Origin: Vitellaria paradoxa
Lineage: Eukaryota > Streptophyta > Magnoliopsida > Ericales > Sapotaceae
Assembly (NCBI GenBank): GCA_019916065.1
Contig: CM034234.1
Location: 9,887,844-9,951,843 of the forward strand
Length of the DNA stretch: 64,000 nucleotides
Direction: 5' to 3'
Shown here: one piece after another, positions 13,964-25,688 of the stretch
Layout: each line of letters opens with the position of its first letter
How positions within the stretch are numbered: position 1 is the first letter of the stretch
Notes under the pieces: model-generated
Database searches by the model: none
What the model saw: only the letters and a program-made list of their open reading frames with translations
What the model was told of the DNA's origin: nothing
Made by a program: the position numbers and the translations under genes

Positions 13964-14295
13964 GGTGTCATTTAGTTTATTTTTTTATTTTTTGTTTTTG
14001 TTTTTCATTTTATATTTTAAGTTTATTTTTTATTTTATACTTTTAAAAATAAAGGAAATAACTCAAAATCAATTTGCATACTTATCTTTTTAAAATTTGT
14101 TTTCGAAAATAGAAAATTAATTTATACAAGAAATGAAAAATGACAAAAAATCATTTTGAGAGTTTTTAATAAAAAAAAATAAGAATAATCTCAAAATAAA
14201 AAAATAGAATATTTTCTATTTATTCATTTTGAGATTTTTAACACATAAAATAAAAATAAAAAATAAAAAATAAAAAAATAAATCAAATACCACCT
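13964..14295. repeat. Foldback element, family E
   Basis: About 330 bp with arms beginning GGTGTCATTTAGTTTATTTT on the left and, reverse-complemented, GGTGGTATTTGATTTATTTT on the right. The arms fold back over much of the element. Related sequence occurs near 28290-28620. Confidence 0.6.
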
Positions 14296-14344
14296 AAGAG
14301 TCTTTAATCCATGGGATACAGCAAGGTAATCAATAAAAAAAGCA

Positions 14345-14446
14345 TTCACATGGGTAATAATGCGCGTAGTATAAGCAGGTAGTTAATGAAGAGGTTTTCA
14401 CATGGGTAATAATGCTCGTATTATAAGCACCCACTTGTCCAATCTC
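14345..14446. repeat. 52-bp direct duplication
   Basis: TTCACATGGGTAATAATG followed by (C/T)CGTA(G/T)TATAAGCA occurs at 14345 and again at 14397. Confidence 0.7.
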
Positions 14447-16363
14447 TAACACATTTGACAGCCCCACTTTGTCTCACGAGACTAAGGTTGGATTAAATTA
14501 AATATTATATATATGTTGATGTTTAGTTGCAAAGTGAGTCTCATCTAGTTTTTCAGGTGGGATTAACAGTTCCTGCACTAAAATTATTTTAAAAGGAGGA
14601 TATGAATAAACTAGTTTAGGAATTATATGCTTAATTAAAATGTTAAAATTACCCTTAAGGCTTCCTCCTGTAGTCTATACTTTTAAATTTTAAAATAAAA
14701 TTTCTATTATAATAATACAAAATTTTTTTGAGTTATTGTCAAATAATTTTTAGAATAGTTTTATTATTAAATAAAATGTAAAATAATTATATTAATTTAG
14801 TTTCATTTGTATATAATATATGGGTTATATGTACTTTTAATAATTCTTATGATTTTATCTATCATTTAAAATTATCTTATCAATTTTATTTGTATGTCCT
14901 TTTAATTATTATGTTAATTTTAATTTTATTTGTAGATAATCCAAGGATTAAATACTTTGAATAATTTTATTAACATAATTTCATAGCTTACACTTTTGTT
15001 AATTTATAACTTAATTATAAGTTTTTAAAACATCCTTACACCAATAATAATCAAAAAATTATAGTTAAATGTTAAAATTGTTATCTAAATAAGTAGTTAT
15101 AGCACAAGGACATAATTATTATTTTCCCTGATTAATTAAGTTCAAATGTATGTAAATAAATGTGAATTTTTTTATTTTTATCTAGTATTTTATCCTGTTT
15201 AAGTTTAATTAAACACAATTAGATAGTAATAGTAAAATTTTTAAAATTATGAATAAGGAAATTATTAAATTTTTTTGGAAAAAAAAAAAGAAAATTGAGA
15301 ATGAGCTTTAAAAAATTAACAACAATTACATATTAAATTTTTAAAAGAGAATTTTCAACCTTAACACACTTAAACTCATCATTGATTAAAATATTTATAA
15401 ATATATATATCATTTCGAATAACTTGACCTCACATGTATCTTTTCACAAATTTTTTTCCTCAAACCTGATCTTCCTGAAAATATAGAGGGGATAACCTAC
15501 AAACAAACAGAACCCAACTCAAAGTTGCCCACACAGGCATCCCCCTCTGCACGTTATTGTGACACTATTGTGGGATTGGGTGAGTAATCCGTGGATCTCA
15601 CGGATTGGAGGAGTAATGAAGTGTTTGTTTGATATCCGTGGGTCTCACAGATTAGATGAATAAAGAAGGAATTTGTGGGATAAATTATCCCATTGGGGTG
15701 TGGGATGAGTTATCTCCCTCTCCGAATTGCTTCTTTTCAAAATCTAAAGGTCTAAAATTATTTCCAATCACATCACATATCAAATCACATCTTTTATTCT
15801 ACTTTATATTCCACTAACTAAACACCAAAAAAATAATCTCACATAAAAAATTAATCCCATCTTTTATCCAATCTCATCAGTAAATCCCACGGTATTACTT
15901 ATCCTTCGTCATCTAATCCCTCAAACAAACGCAGCCTATGTTCATTGGACACATTGGATCAATCATCTATACCTTACAAAATAAGCCAGTATAGAGGGGG
16001 GACCCATTTATCTTTTCATCATCTTTTGGGCAAAGCATTCTCGCTCACTCTCAATTAATCCACAAGCTTCGGGGGGAGATCTGGTGGTGCAGCAAAGGGT
16101 GGCCTTTTGGGCCACAAAAGTGCAAACAAAAATTGGGGTCTCTTATCTTCTGGTTGGTCTCTTGTCTGTAGTGCGAAGAGAGAAGTGATTAAAATTGGCC
16201 AAAAAAAAAAAAAAACAAAAGAAAGAAAAAGTGATTAAAATTAGTCCAAAGAGTCAAAAGTTTAAGGCCCTCCCTCTCCCGGCCAATCAATTTTGTAATC
16301 CTTTTCCTCGAAAGGAAGTTAAATTTATACACATGAATACCTATGTTACATGAATACCTATGT

Positions 16364-16496
16364 TATAAGGTATGATAAAAAAATAAAATACAATAAGATA
16401 AGATAAGATAAGTTGTAAGTTCGTAACTTGTATAATGAGATAAAAAAATAAATAATTTTTACCGTTTTTTAAAATTTTTATCACTCCAGATAAAGC
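16364..16496. repeat. MITE-like family A, copy 2 (inverted)
   Basis: Starts with GGTATGATAAAAAAATA, contains AGTTCGTAACTTGTATAATG and ends TTTTTATCACTCCAG. Opposite orientation to copies 1, 3 and 4. Confidence 0.6.
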
Positions 16497-16606
16497 CAAT
16501 ATATGCTTTGTCATAATCCCATATAAATCTGTCATTATGATGATAACCAATGGAATCCTTGATTTTTTTTTCTTTTTTAAGTCTTGGGCTGGTGGTGGTA
16601 TTTTTC

Positions 16607-16610
<4 letters not shown>

Positions 16611-16675
<65 letters not shown>
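16611..16675. repeat. (GA)32 microsatellite
   Basis: Uninterrupted GA run of about 65 bp, the longest perfect dinucleotide tract in the window; no gene nearby. Confidence 0.97.
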
Positions 16676-16677
<2 letters not shown>

Positions 16678-17811
16678 GATGTTGGTAAAATTTGATGAAT
16701 CTCGGACCCTGATGAGCTGGCTCCAAATATTCTGACTTTTAGGGCAAGTTGTTTGCTTTGTTTCATTTCATTATTTAATTTACATGCAAAGCCGTTGTGT
16801 TCAACCTAGGCTATTAATTACCATATTTTTCAATATGAATTTCACTAACTATTTCGCATCAAAAGCAAGAATATACATGTGTTGCCAAAATTTGCATCGT
16901 TTCGGAGACTTTTACATCTTATGGCTTGTTTGTTTTGGAGGTAAGTATAAATGTTATTGGAATAAATTTTCCTTTCGTTACATTATTTTGAAAGAGGAGA
17001 TAACAATTATATTGGGAGTAAATATTACTCCTTCTCATTACCTCATAAAATATTTTTCAATTTGCTCACATGTTGACTAATTCTTGGAGATATTGAACTT
17101 GAGTGTCGGATAAACTCTTGATATGAATCAAACTAGTAGTACTTTCAATGATCTTGAGAACACTCGAACAAACCCAAAATTTTACAAATTAAATTAACTA
17201 CCTCTGAAGTTACCGTAAAACATTCTTTTACTCTTATTTTTAAGCAATGCTTTATCTCAGTATTTCAAATATAATATAATTATTATCGAGTAATATTTAC
17301 TTTTTCAATTCAAACACAAGTATTGTTAACTTATAATACAAAAACATATCAACAACATATAAAATAAAGATATATGTAACATAATGATATTATCACGATA
17401 ATCACAAAATTAATAAATGTAAGATGATATTATTTTACTCTAAAATATTAAAATATATACAAATTTATGTTATTTTTTTGGCTCGATTCACTAGTTTTCA
17501 ACTTGAACTATCCACAGCTGGAGATTGAACTCGAATTTGTATTCGACTATAAAAAATTTTTAATTCCTAATTTGTGAAACTTACAAATTGGACTCAGAGC
17601 AAATCCCAAATTCCTAATTTGAAAAATTTTGTAATTTTTCAGCTTTAAACTATTCAACTTTTCTACTTTTTCTAAAATGGTTAAATTTTCTCTATCATGT
17701 TTTAATTTTTTTTGTTAAATCATGAATGGTAAGAATGTTAAATTAACCAAAAAAAAAAAAAACCTAAAAAGATAGCTATTTTTATTCTCAAACACAAAAA
17801 TCCAACATTTT

Positions 17812-18208
17812 AGGGAATGTTTGATGTGATAAAAATTGTTGAAAATATCTAAAATTCTCCAACACATTTTTGTACTCCTCGTACTTTGTGAAACAATTAT
17901 AAATATATATATCTACATATCCTAACAATTTTTTATAAACCCCAATAAATTTTTTACAAACTATAATAACTTTTCTACAACTCCCAAGAATTTTTCACAC
18001 TTACTAATAAATTCTGATATAAAACCATTCTGATGGACTCCAAAAAAATCTTTTGAACGGTTTTTCTCTCCATAAATTTGACACAAAAGTTAAAAAATTT
18101 TACTATTCATCTCTGAAATACGTAATTTGATAGCTACGCACTAAACACTAAAAAAATTACTCAAATCACATTTATTATTATTTTTTTTCACACTAAACAC
18201 CTCATTGG
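17812..18208 (+). repeat. 400-bp dispersed element, family C, copy 1
   Basis: Begins GGGAATGTTTGATGTGATAA and ends ACACTAAACACCTCATT. Internal landmarks TACTCCTCGTACTTTGTGAA, CCCCAATAAATTTTTTACAA and GAACGGTTTTTCTCTCCA recur in reverse complement at 26477-26883. Ends are loosely inverted (GTGTTTAGTGTGA against ATGTTTGATGTGA). No coding capacity; likely MITE. Confidence 0.75.
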
Positions 18209-18479
18209 TAACTAACAAGTAATCAGCTATATGTATATAACTAACTTTTTTTTTTTTTTTTTTCTTTTTGTCAAACCGAGCCTAAGCTGGCCGAACCTGG
18301 GTTGGATCAATAGTTAAGGGAATAGTTTAAGGCCTGTTTTGCCTGCAGGGCCTAGGAGGCGATTCGATTGGGTGGGAATCGAAACATGAGGATGTGGTCC
18401 GTGCAGATATAGATACAGTTTAATTTAGTGAAGTTTGATGCAAAAAAGAGTTCCAAGGCCTCGAGGGACCAACATTTAG

Positions 18480-19478
18480 TGTCCGTTTGATAACATTTTT
18501 CTTTTCTGTTTTTTTTTTTTTATATTTTTAAAATTTTGTAAATAAGTAACAAAAATATATTTGTTAAATTTTTTTATATTTTTTGTTTCTAAAACAATAA
18601 AAATTAAAAAAAAACGTAAACAGAAAAATGTGTTTTCGCTCTTTTTTTTTTTCTATTACAAACATTTTATTAATTATAATATTTTATTCATTTTTGTTAC
18701 ATCATATTAAAATAAATTATTTTATTCAAATATTTTATTAAACTAAAATTATTTTTAATAAATAATATAATTAAATGAAATTAATTAAACTAATATGTAA
18801 TATCTATTATTAATTTGTTTTTAATAAATAATTAAATTAAATTAGTTAATTTAATTAATAAGAAATATATATTATTAAATTATTTTTAATAAATGATTTA
18901 ATTAATATAAATATATTTTATTAAATTATTTTCAATAAATATTATAATTAAGTAATTTAATTTAATTTAATTTAACTTAATAATTAATTTAAATAATATT
19001 AAATATATTTTATTAAATTATTTTTAATGAATATCATCATTAATTTAATTTAATTTATTTAATATGAATTATATTTTACTAAATTATTTTTAATAAATAT
19101 TTTAATTATATTATTTAAATTATTATGAAATATATTTTATTGAATTATTTTTAGTAAAGTATAATTAAATTATAATTAATATATTTTATATTTACTGGAT
19201 GAAATGATATAATATTTATATTTTATTTAATTTTTTAATAAATAATATAATTAAACTAAATTAATGTAAAATATATTTATTAAATTCAATTAATTTTTAA
19301 AAAATTAATAAAAGTAAATATTTTATGTAAATAAAAATTAGTAATTATAAATAAAATTATATTTCCAAATGTAATTTTAATTTTCATCTCAAAAAAAAAA
19401 ACGACAACAAAAAATAGAAAACAGAAAATATAAACATATAAATGTAAACAAAAAATGACAATATTACCAAATTGCCCT
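18480..19478. repeat. AT-rich TIR element, family D, copy 2
   Basis: About 1 kb, left end TGTCCGTTTGATAACATTTT, right end ATATTACCAAATTGCCC, interior like 12607-13484 (AATTAA and TTTTAATAAATAT words). Inverted ends are more diverged than in copy 1. Confidence 0.6.
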
Positions 19479-20520
19479 TTATAAATTTGTTTCAAGTCCT
19501 ATAAAATACCACAAATCTCAATAAATTTTTATAAAATTTAAATTTTTTACATAAGGTACAAATTACGAAACTGTAATTTTTATTAATTTATACTAATTTT
19601 TTTTCATTTCAAACACTCTCTATATCTCCAAATCCCAAAATAAATAAACATGTATAAATTTAAAATATTTAAAATATTTCCTGACAAGAAAAATTGTATA
19701 AAAATGAATTATAAGCTCCACATATAAAAATGTTAATAGTTAAACTTATCTGATGCACAAATTTTTTTATATTATATAAAGATAAGTAATAATAAACTAC
19801 AAAAAAACAAAAAAAAAGTAATATTATGATGTACTAATAATACAAGTAAGTTATAAAAAAATATTTGAAAGCAGTGAGTATGTGTTTGTTAATAAAAATC
19901 CAACCAATGGTGAACTGAAACAAATTCTGAAATTGTTAATCTTTTAAATACGAATAAGAGGGATAACTAAAATGCATGTTTATTGTTTTAAAACGAAAAC
20001 AGGAGAAAAGGAAAAAAGAAAACAGGAAGAGAAAGAGAATGTTAAAAATATTTACAATGTGGATTATATTTATTTTTAAAATAAATATTTATAAGAAACT
20101 ATAATTTTAATATTTATACATATATACAGGGATAAAGTTAAGATTTTGGGCTCGGGGGCCAAGAAAAAATTATAATTAATATTATATATTTAATAAATAA
20201 AAAATAAATTAATATATGAGCGTAGATGTACAATCAATTGAATTTTTCAATTTTAGATTATATGTAACAATTAAGAAAATTTAATTACTTTTTAGATAGG
20301 ATAGTCCATAATTTAAACTTTTTTAAGTTCAATAATTTATGTGTAGTAACGGTGATGTTTTTTCGATTAAAGTCAATTGTTTTTTTAAAATTTTATAGAA
20401 GGATGAACAATATAATAAATAATTTTTAATTAAAAATTTATATATATATATATATATGACATTTTCCAAAACTCTCTGTATTCTAATAGCTCAATATCTC
20501 CGACCTTGTGTATGTACATA

Positions 20521-21745
20521 CAGGAACTGCTTGTGTCTAAAGGCACTGGAACATAATTTGACCATCAAATAGTTTAAATATAAATTTATAAAAGAAATTA
20601 ACGCAGAAATTTATAAAAATAACCTATTAAATTAAAAATCAATAATTAAAAGAGAATAAGGGTAATACAACTATGACTCGTACACACTTTGATCAAAACT
20701 AAATTTACATGAAAAGATGTAAAAATAACATATAAAAATAAAAATTACTAATCAAAAAATATTTACCATGACTTAAACAAATATTGACTTAACCTTGTAG
20801 GGGAAAAAAGCATCAATCAATTAAATAACCAAAATTTAAACCTGTTAAAAAAATCACTAATTAAAAAAGATAATGAGTAATGTATATTATTATTATTTAA
20901 ACACATCTTGATAAAAAATATTAATTTAAAAATTTTTATAAAAAAATATTCAAAAAATATAAAAAGAGAGAGAGTGTGTGCTTTCACGTGAAATGATTGA
21001 AAAACCCAATAAAATAGAGAAAAAAATAATTTTGATTATTAAACAAATACACCGATTGAAAGTATACCAACTTAATTTATCGAACCTCCTTATTATGTAA
21101 ACTAGTAATTGCTTGAGTCTAAAGATGTAGAAATATAATTTGGCGTGGAAATAACTTAAATTTAAATTTATAAAGTAAACCTACATTGAAAATTAAAAAA
21201 AAAAATCTATAAAAATAAAAATTACTAATAAAAAAGATTAAAGTATCTTAATAAAGATATAAGATTATCATTTATTACAAATATTATTACAATTTTTAAA
21301 AATATTAATTTAAAAAGCTTACTTAACCACATCAAAAGAATTGATAGGAACGTTTATCTTTGCAGAGGTGAACGGAGAATAATGGACCCATTCGACGGAC
21401 GGTTTCCACGAGATCTGTCTCTGCACTTCTGGGTCCAAATCCCCCGCATAAAGTAACATATGTTGAGTAGTATGAAACGGTGGCTGCAGCCCTGGTGCTC
21501 GTGGTGGTAGCACTGGGGCGGCAGTGGTGTGGGCGAAGCGACCAATTTTGCCTCCATTTTTCTTCTTTCAAAAGTTTAAAACCCAAAACTGAGAAAGAGA
21601 GAGAGAGAGCTGTAAATGAAAGTGCAAGCGTAATGAGAGCGCGCATGCTCCATTTGTTACAACTGTCAAGTTTAATTTATAGGAATTACTTGTGTTTAAA
21701 AGTACGAAAAGATAATTTGATCTGTTTATAATTTAAATATAAATT
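20521..21745. repeat. Three spaced copies of a 70-bp repeat
   Basis: A diverged segment of the form (G/A)AAcTgcTTGtgTcTAAAg followed by about 20 bp, then ATAATTTG and ATTTAAATATAAATTTATA, occurs at about 20523, 21106 and 21681. Spacing is about 580 bp and some intervening sequence (ATAAAAATAAAAATTACTAA) also recurs between units 1 and 2, suggesting a degenerate tandem array. The orphan exon at 21323-21557 lies between units 2 and 3. Confidence 0.5.
21323..21557 (-). pseudogene. Orphan first-exon-like fragment, frameshifted
   Basis: GC-richer patch in AT-rich DNA. An ATG at 21557 opens MEAKLVASPTPLPP; the reading then shifts by one base near a C-run at about 21515 into a second frame containing LQPPFHTTQHMLLYAGDLDP, SWKPSVEWVHYSPFTSAKIN and VPINSFDVV. 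It ends at a good donor, GTTAA then GTAAGC at 21322. No later exon is visible downstream on this strand, which is AT-rich desert. I do not recognise the protein. It looks like exon 1 of a duplicated or captured gene now broken; a functional gene with a distant second exon is less likely. Confidence 0.4.
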
Positions 21746-21748
21746 TAT

Positions 21749-21920
21749 ATAGGGTGTGTTTGAAGTTGTATAAAAGTATATAAAATAAAATAAAATTATA
21801 AAAGTAAATGTCTTGTAATTCGTGTAATAAGTGAAAATTTTAAATTTTACTATCTCGTAATTCGTATTTGTAGAGATTTATAAGATTTTGTTTTATTTTA
21901 TTTAACTCTAAATGGAGCCA
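21749..21920. repeat. MITE-like family B, copy 2
   Basis: Begins AGGGTGTGTTTGAAGTTGTA and ends TTTAACTCTAAATGGAGCC; contains TCTCGTAATTCGTATTTGTA, identical or nearly so at 47600. Confidence 0.65.
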
Positions 21921-22383
21921 TAATTTATACCGTATAAAATTTTTTTTATTTATTATTATTATTTTTCAATCATTTTCATTCCTTTTACTTTTTTACCATT
22001 TTTCCCAAAGGAAGTAAATCGGGCAAGAATTGGGAGTTGACATTAGTTGTAATATTAGTTGTGTAACATTAGTTTTACGAGTAGTTAAATTAAAATTGAC
22101 TCATAATAAAAATAAATTTAAAAAAAATAAATTTCAAAATGTTGAGTGAAATTTTTTGAATTTAATTTTACTCAACGATTCAATTTTAATCCAACTATCC
22201 ACGAGTAAATATCATGATTTTAGCCTCACCTCAGTCAGCAAATCATTTCCACGCTGGACTAACGGACTATAGGGCGTCTTTTTTGATTTTTATGCTCTGG
22301 TTTTGAATCCCACCGAACGAGCCGAGCGCAACACACAATCCTCTGTATCTCTTTGCATTTTACTTCTCCGTACATCGATCGCC

Positions 22384-25349
22384 ATGGTAAGTTTCTGAAT
22401 CTCGTCTGCATCATGAGCCGATAATAGCCGAAGTTCATCAATCTCATTTGTTGGTTCTGATTGGTGTTGCTATTGCTGTTGTTATTGTTGAAGCCGCAAG
22501 GAGATTACATAGAGCTGCACAGGAAGAGACATGGCTATCGCCATGACCACTTCGAGCGCGAGCGCAAGCGCAAGAAGGAGGCTCGCGAAGTTCACAAGCG
22601 ATCCGAAATTGCCCAGATGGTTTTAAATCCTTGCACCCACACCCACACCCACACTCCTGCTTATTTATGATTATACCAGTTTGAAGTTTAATTTTAATAA
22701 TCTATGTGTGTATTTTGAATTTGAATTGAAACAGGCTTTGGGTATCAAGGGTAAGATGTTCGCCAAGAAACGCTACAAAGAGAAGGCCCAGATGAAGAAA
22801 ACATAAATATTTACTATGTATTATTAGTTTAGTTTGTTTGTTCTGTTCAATTTGAATGTGAATTTTGCCTTTCTGTACGGGAAAATGTGAAGAATTGGAT
22901 TTGAAAATTGGAAACTTAGGAAAGAACAAGTTAAATTTTAAGGGAAGTATCAAAATAACTTGCTTATAAAATTTGGAATGCGTGAACAATACTGTTTTTC
23001 CCTTCTAACATGAAGGTAATAAGCCAATGATCGCTGAACCCACCAAAGGTTTTGAGTCCATCTGGTGTCTCTCTCTGTTTGGTGATGGACTTTTTTTGGC
23101 TTTCTGAAAAATTGGACTGTTAGGTGGGGAGTTGTTCTCCACCCCACCTTTCTCCCCATTTTTTATAGTTTTTCAGGGTTGAAATTCAGGACTGGACAAG
23201 TTGTTTTGTCTTGCATGTAATGGCCTTTTAAACTACTCATGTAAGATAAATGGAAGCTTCAACTTTTCTCCATGCTCTCTTCTTTCTGTCCGTACCAATT
23301 GTGCTCCTTATGATATCAATCCCATCTATCTGCTTCTTTTAATACCAATTCCAATTCCGATTCTAATTCCTTTTGGTAACATGGGGCAAGGCATTTGAAT
23401 TGCAGTGCTTTTAGAGCTTTGGCCTCAGTGCTGGATAGAGTTGAAAATTTATCTGTTTTAACAACATATTAGCCTCGTGAAGTTCTCCCAAGGCCATAGT
23501 GGTTTTCTTATTCTGTGAATGTTAGCTGTTCAATTATTTAGTTTTCCCCCACAATGCTGTTGCAAGGTTAGCAGTTGGTTGGAATGTGATTTTATCTTCG
23601 GTCTCTTCTATATATGCGTGAGAAAGAAGAGGGTGGTGGTTGGCATCATAAGAAGAATGGCTTAATGCTATTGTTCCAAAATCTCTGCCGAGAATCTCGT
23701 ACTAGAATAATGTGGTAGTGGCATTTCTGTAATTAAAGGTTATTGTAGCGAGTTGTTTGTTTTTAAGAATAAGCCAATAATTCAATCATATTATTCTGTA
23801 ACCAAAATTTTTACCCTTTTGTAATTTCATATTTATGCATTGTATGATATTGTGTCCTTCTGTCCTCGGTGTTAGATTGTCATTCTGTTTCTTATTTTGC
23901 GATGGCAAAAATTTTATTTATTATCATTTTTCATCTGTCAATAGATTGGCCGTGCATGAGGAATCATCAACCAGACGCAAAGTGGATGATGATGTTCATG
24001 AGGGAGCCATACCTGCCTATCTGCTTGATCGTGAGACAACAACACGGGCAAAAGTATGTCGTTTGGTTCAGTTGATTGTACATTTTTCCTTGCCTTCTTA
24101 CTTTGTGATGCCTATTGAATTTTTTTTTTTTTTTTTTTTTTTTGGGGTAAATCTCAATTTTACAGTTTTACTCTATGCTGTTTATAAATCTGAAATTATG
24201 CAATGAAGCAAAAACGGAAAGAGAAAGCTGGGAAGTGGGAGGTTCCTCTGCCCAAGGTGTCATCCTATTCAAAATTTTATTTTCCAGTATTTGGTCCATG
24301 AAATTTCTGATGCTTGGTTCTTCTTCTTCTTAGGTTTCCCACTTTCAACTCTTTTCATGCGGACTCCTGGCATGCTATAAATCCAAGTTATCTAACAGCT
24401 TTTTGATTCAATTTTCCCCCCTTATTTCAGGTCAGGCCTGTGGCTGAAGATGAGATGTTCAGAGTGATCAAATCTGGTAAAAGAAAAAGTAGGTATTATT
24501 TGGCTTTCCCTCCAGGTTCTATATTTCTATTATTGATACCTTCCCCCTTGATTGATAAGAACAAAAAAGCATCAAATCTGATCATTTAATTTTATGAGTT
24601 TTTTTTTTTTTGGGGGGGGGGGGGTAAGGATTGGTGGTTTGGGGCACTAAGTTTAAAACCCCAGGTTGCTATATAAAATATTTTGTTTTGATGGCTTTGT
24701 TCAATGGCATTTATATAATTCTTAGAATGAGGTTGGTTTTTGCATTGTGAAATACCTCTTGTTCTTACTTATTTCATTTGTTGTTTTCTTTTGGCAGCCA
24801 AGCAGTGGAAAAGGATGGTCACCAAAGCCACATTTGTGGGACCAGGATTTACTAGAAAACCTCCAAAATACGAGCGGTTCATTCGTCCAACGGGATTGCG
24901 TTTTAACAAAGCTCATGTCACACACCCTGAACTAAAATGCACCTTCAATCTTGAGATCATAGGTGCCAAGAAAAATCCAAACGGTCAAATGTACACGTCT
25001 CTAGGTGTGATGACCAAGGTAACCGTCATTGAGGTAATATTTTGCTGGCGGTGTTAATGAATACATCATTTTTCTGAAATCCTGTAGGTAATCCTGTGAC
25101 ATTCAATACTTTTTATTGTTATTTTTAGGTGAATGTCAGTGAACTGGGTCTCGTCGCACCTGCCGGGAAAGTAGTTTGGGGTAAGATGAAGATCATCCTT
25201 GCAGTTTCCGTCGCATGAACATTCTTTTTGCTTTTGGCATTTCTCATGCCGTCCTGATTCGTTTTTCTGTGGTGGATGTAGGTAAGTATGCTCATGTGAC
25301 AAATGACCCAGAGAATGATGGCTGCATAAATGCAGTTTTGCTCGTCTAA
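22384..25349 (+). CDS. NSA2: NSA2 ribosome biogenesis protein, with splice and coding lesions
   Basis: NSA2 (TINP1), an S8e-like nucleolar GTPase-associated factor required for 27S pre-rRNA processing and 60S assembly. Exons: 22384-22386 (ATG alone), 22494-22619, 22735-22802, 23945-24053, 24209-24256, 24431-24488, 24798-25033, 25129-25180, 25282-25349; 255 aa. Motifs: [141 protein letters not shown]. Two oddities: (a) exon 3 should end AAAAC but is followed by ATAAATATT, not GT, and read-through hits TAA at 22804; (b) exon 4 ends at RAK and exon 5 opens at QKRKEK, so the near-universal VLSNTIK block is absent and the acceptor (ATGAAG) is poor. Otherwise the frame is fully intact. Either a decaying or hypomorphic copy, or local sequence errors. 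Confidence 0.85.
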
Positions 25350-25652
25350 AATCATTCCCCGCAGACGTTGGGCTTATGGCACACTTCCTCGTGGTTGTAT
25401 GAAAGTGTTTTGACGTCTTTTTGATATGTAGTGCATCCGAGGACTCCCTGTTGCATGTTTATGAAAATTTGTGTTGCTGAGCAGCCATCTCTTTCTAGCT
25501 CTTCTTTAGGATTTAGCTTTGACTGTATCTGCTGTAGCTTGAGGTGCATTCTCTAGTGGTTTGCTAATTTTGGCTGTTGCGGAGATGAGCAGTTTTTCTG
25601 ATTAATCATGCTCAGTGTTTGATGTAATGTAAGTGGTGATGGTTGATACTTT

Positions 25653-25653
<1 letters not shown>

Positions 25654-25685
<32 letters not shown>
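25654..25685. repeat. (TA)n microsatellite in NSA2 3' flank
   Basis: About 16 TA units, 300 bp after the NSA2 stop, within or just past the 3' UTR; followed by GTGCGCGCG. Confidence 0.9.

Positions 25686-25688
<3 letters not shown>

Larger units (their letters stand above)
9541..21318. other. 12-kb AT-rich gene desert
   Basis: No coding region that I can support. The few longer frames are low-complexity (for example 16341-16766, translated through a GA tract). The region is packed with AT-rich elements listed separately: MITE-like family A (11158, 16364), B (11281), C (17812), D (12607, 18480), E (13964), a possible TIR remnant near 15560-15945, a GA tract and a repeat array near 20.5-21.7 kb. 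9232-9540 is the likely TMK 5' leader and promoter. Confidence 0.7.

Noticed and set aside
16341..16766. 141-codon open frame on the minus strand
   Set aside because: Its core is a translated (GA)n tract (Ser-Leu repeat) and the rest is AT-rich without family resemblance.
24722..25549. Minus-strand frames across the NSA2 3' exons
   Set aside because: Shadows of the + strand exons; no independent domain.
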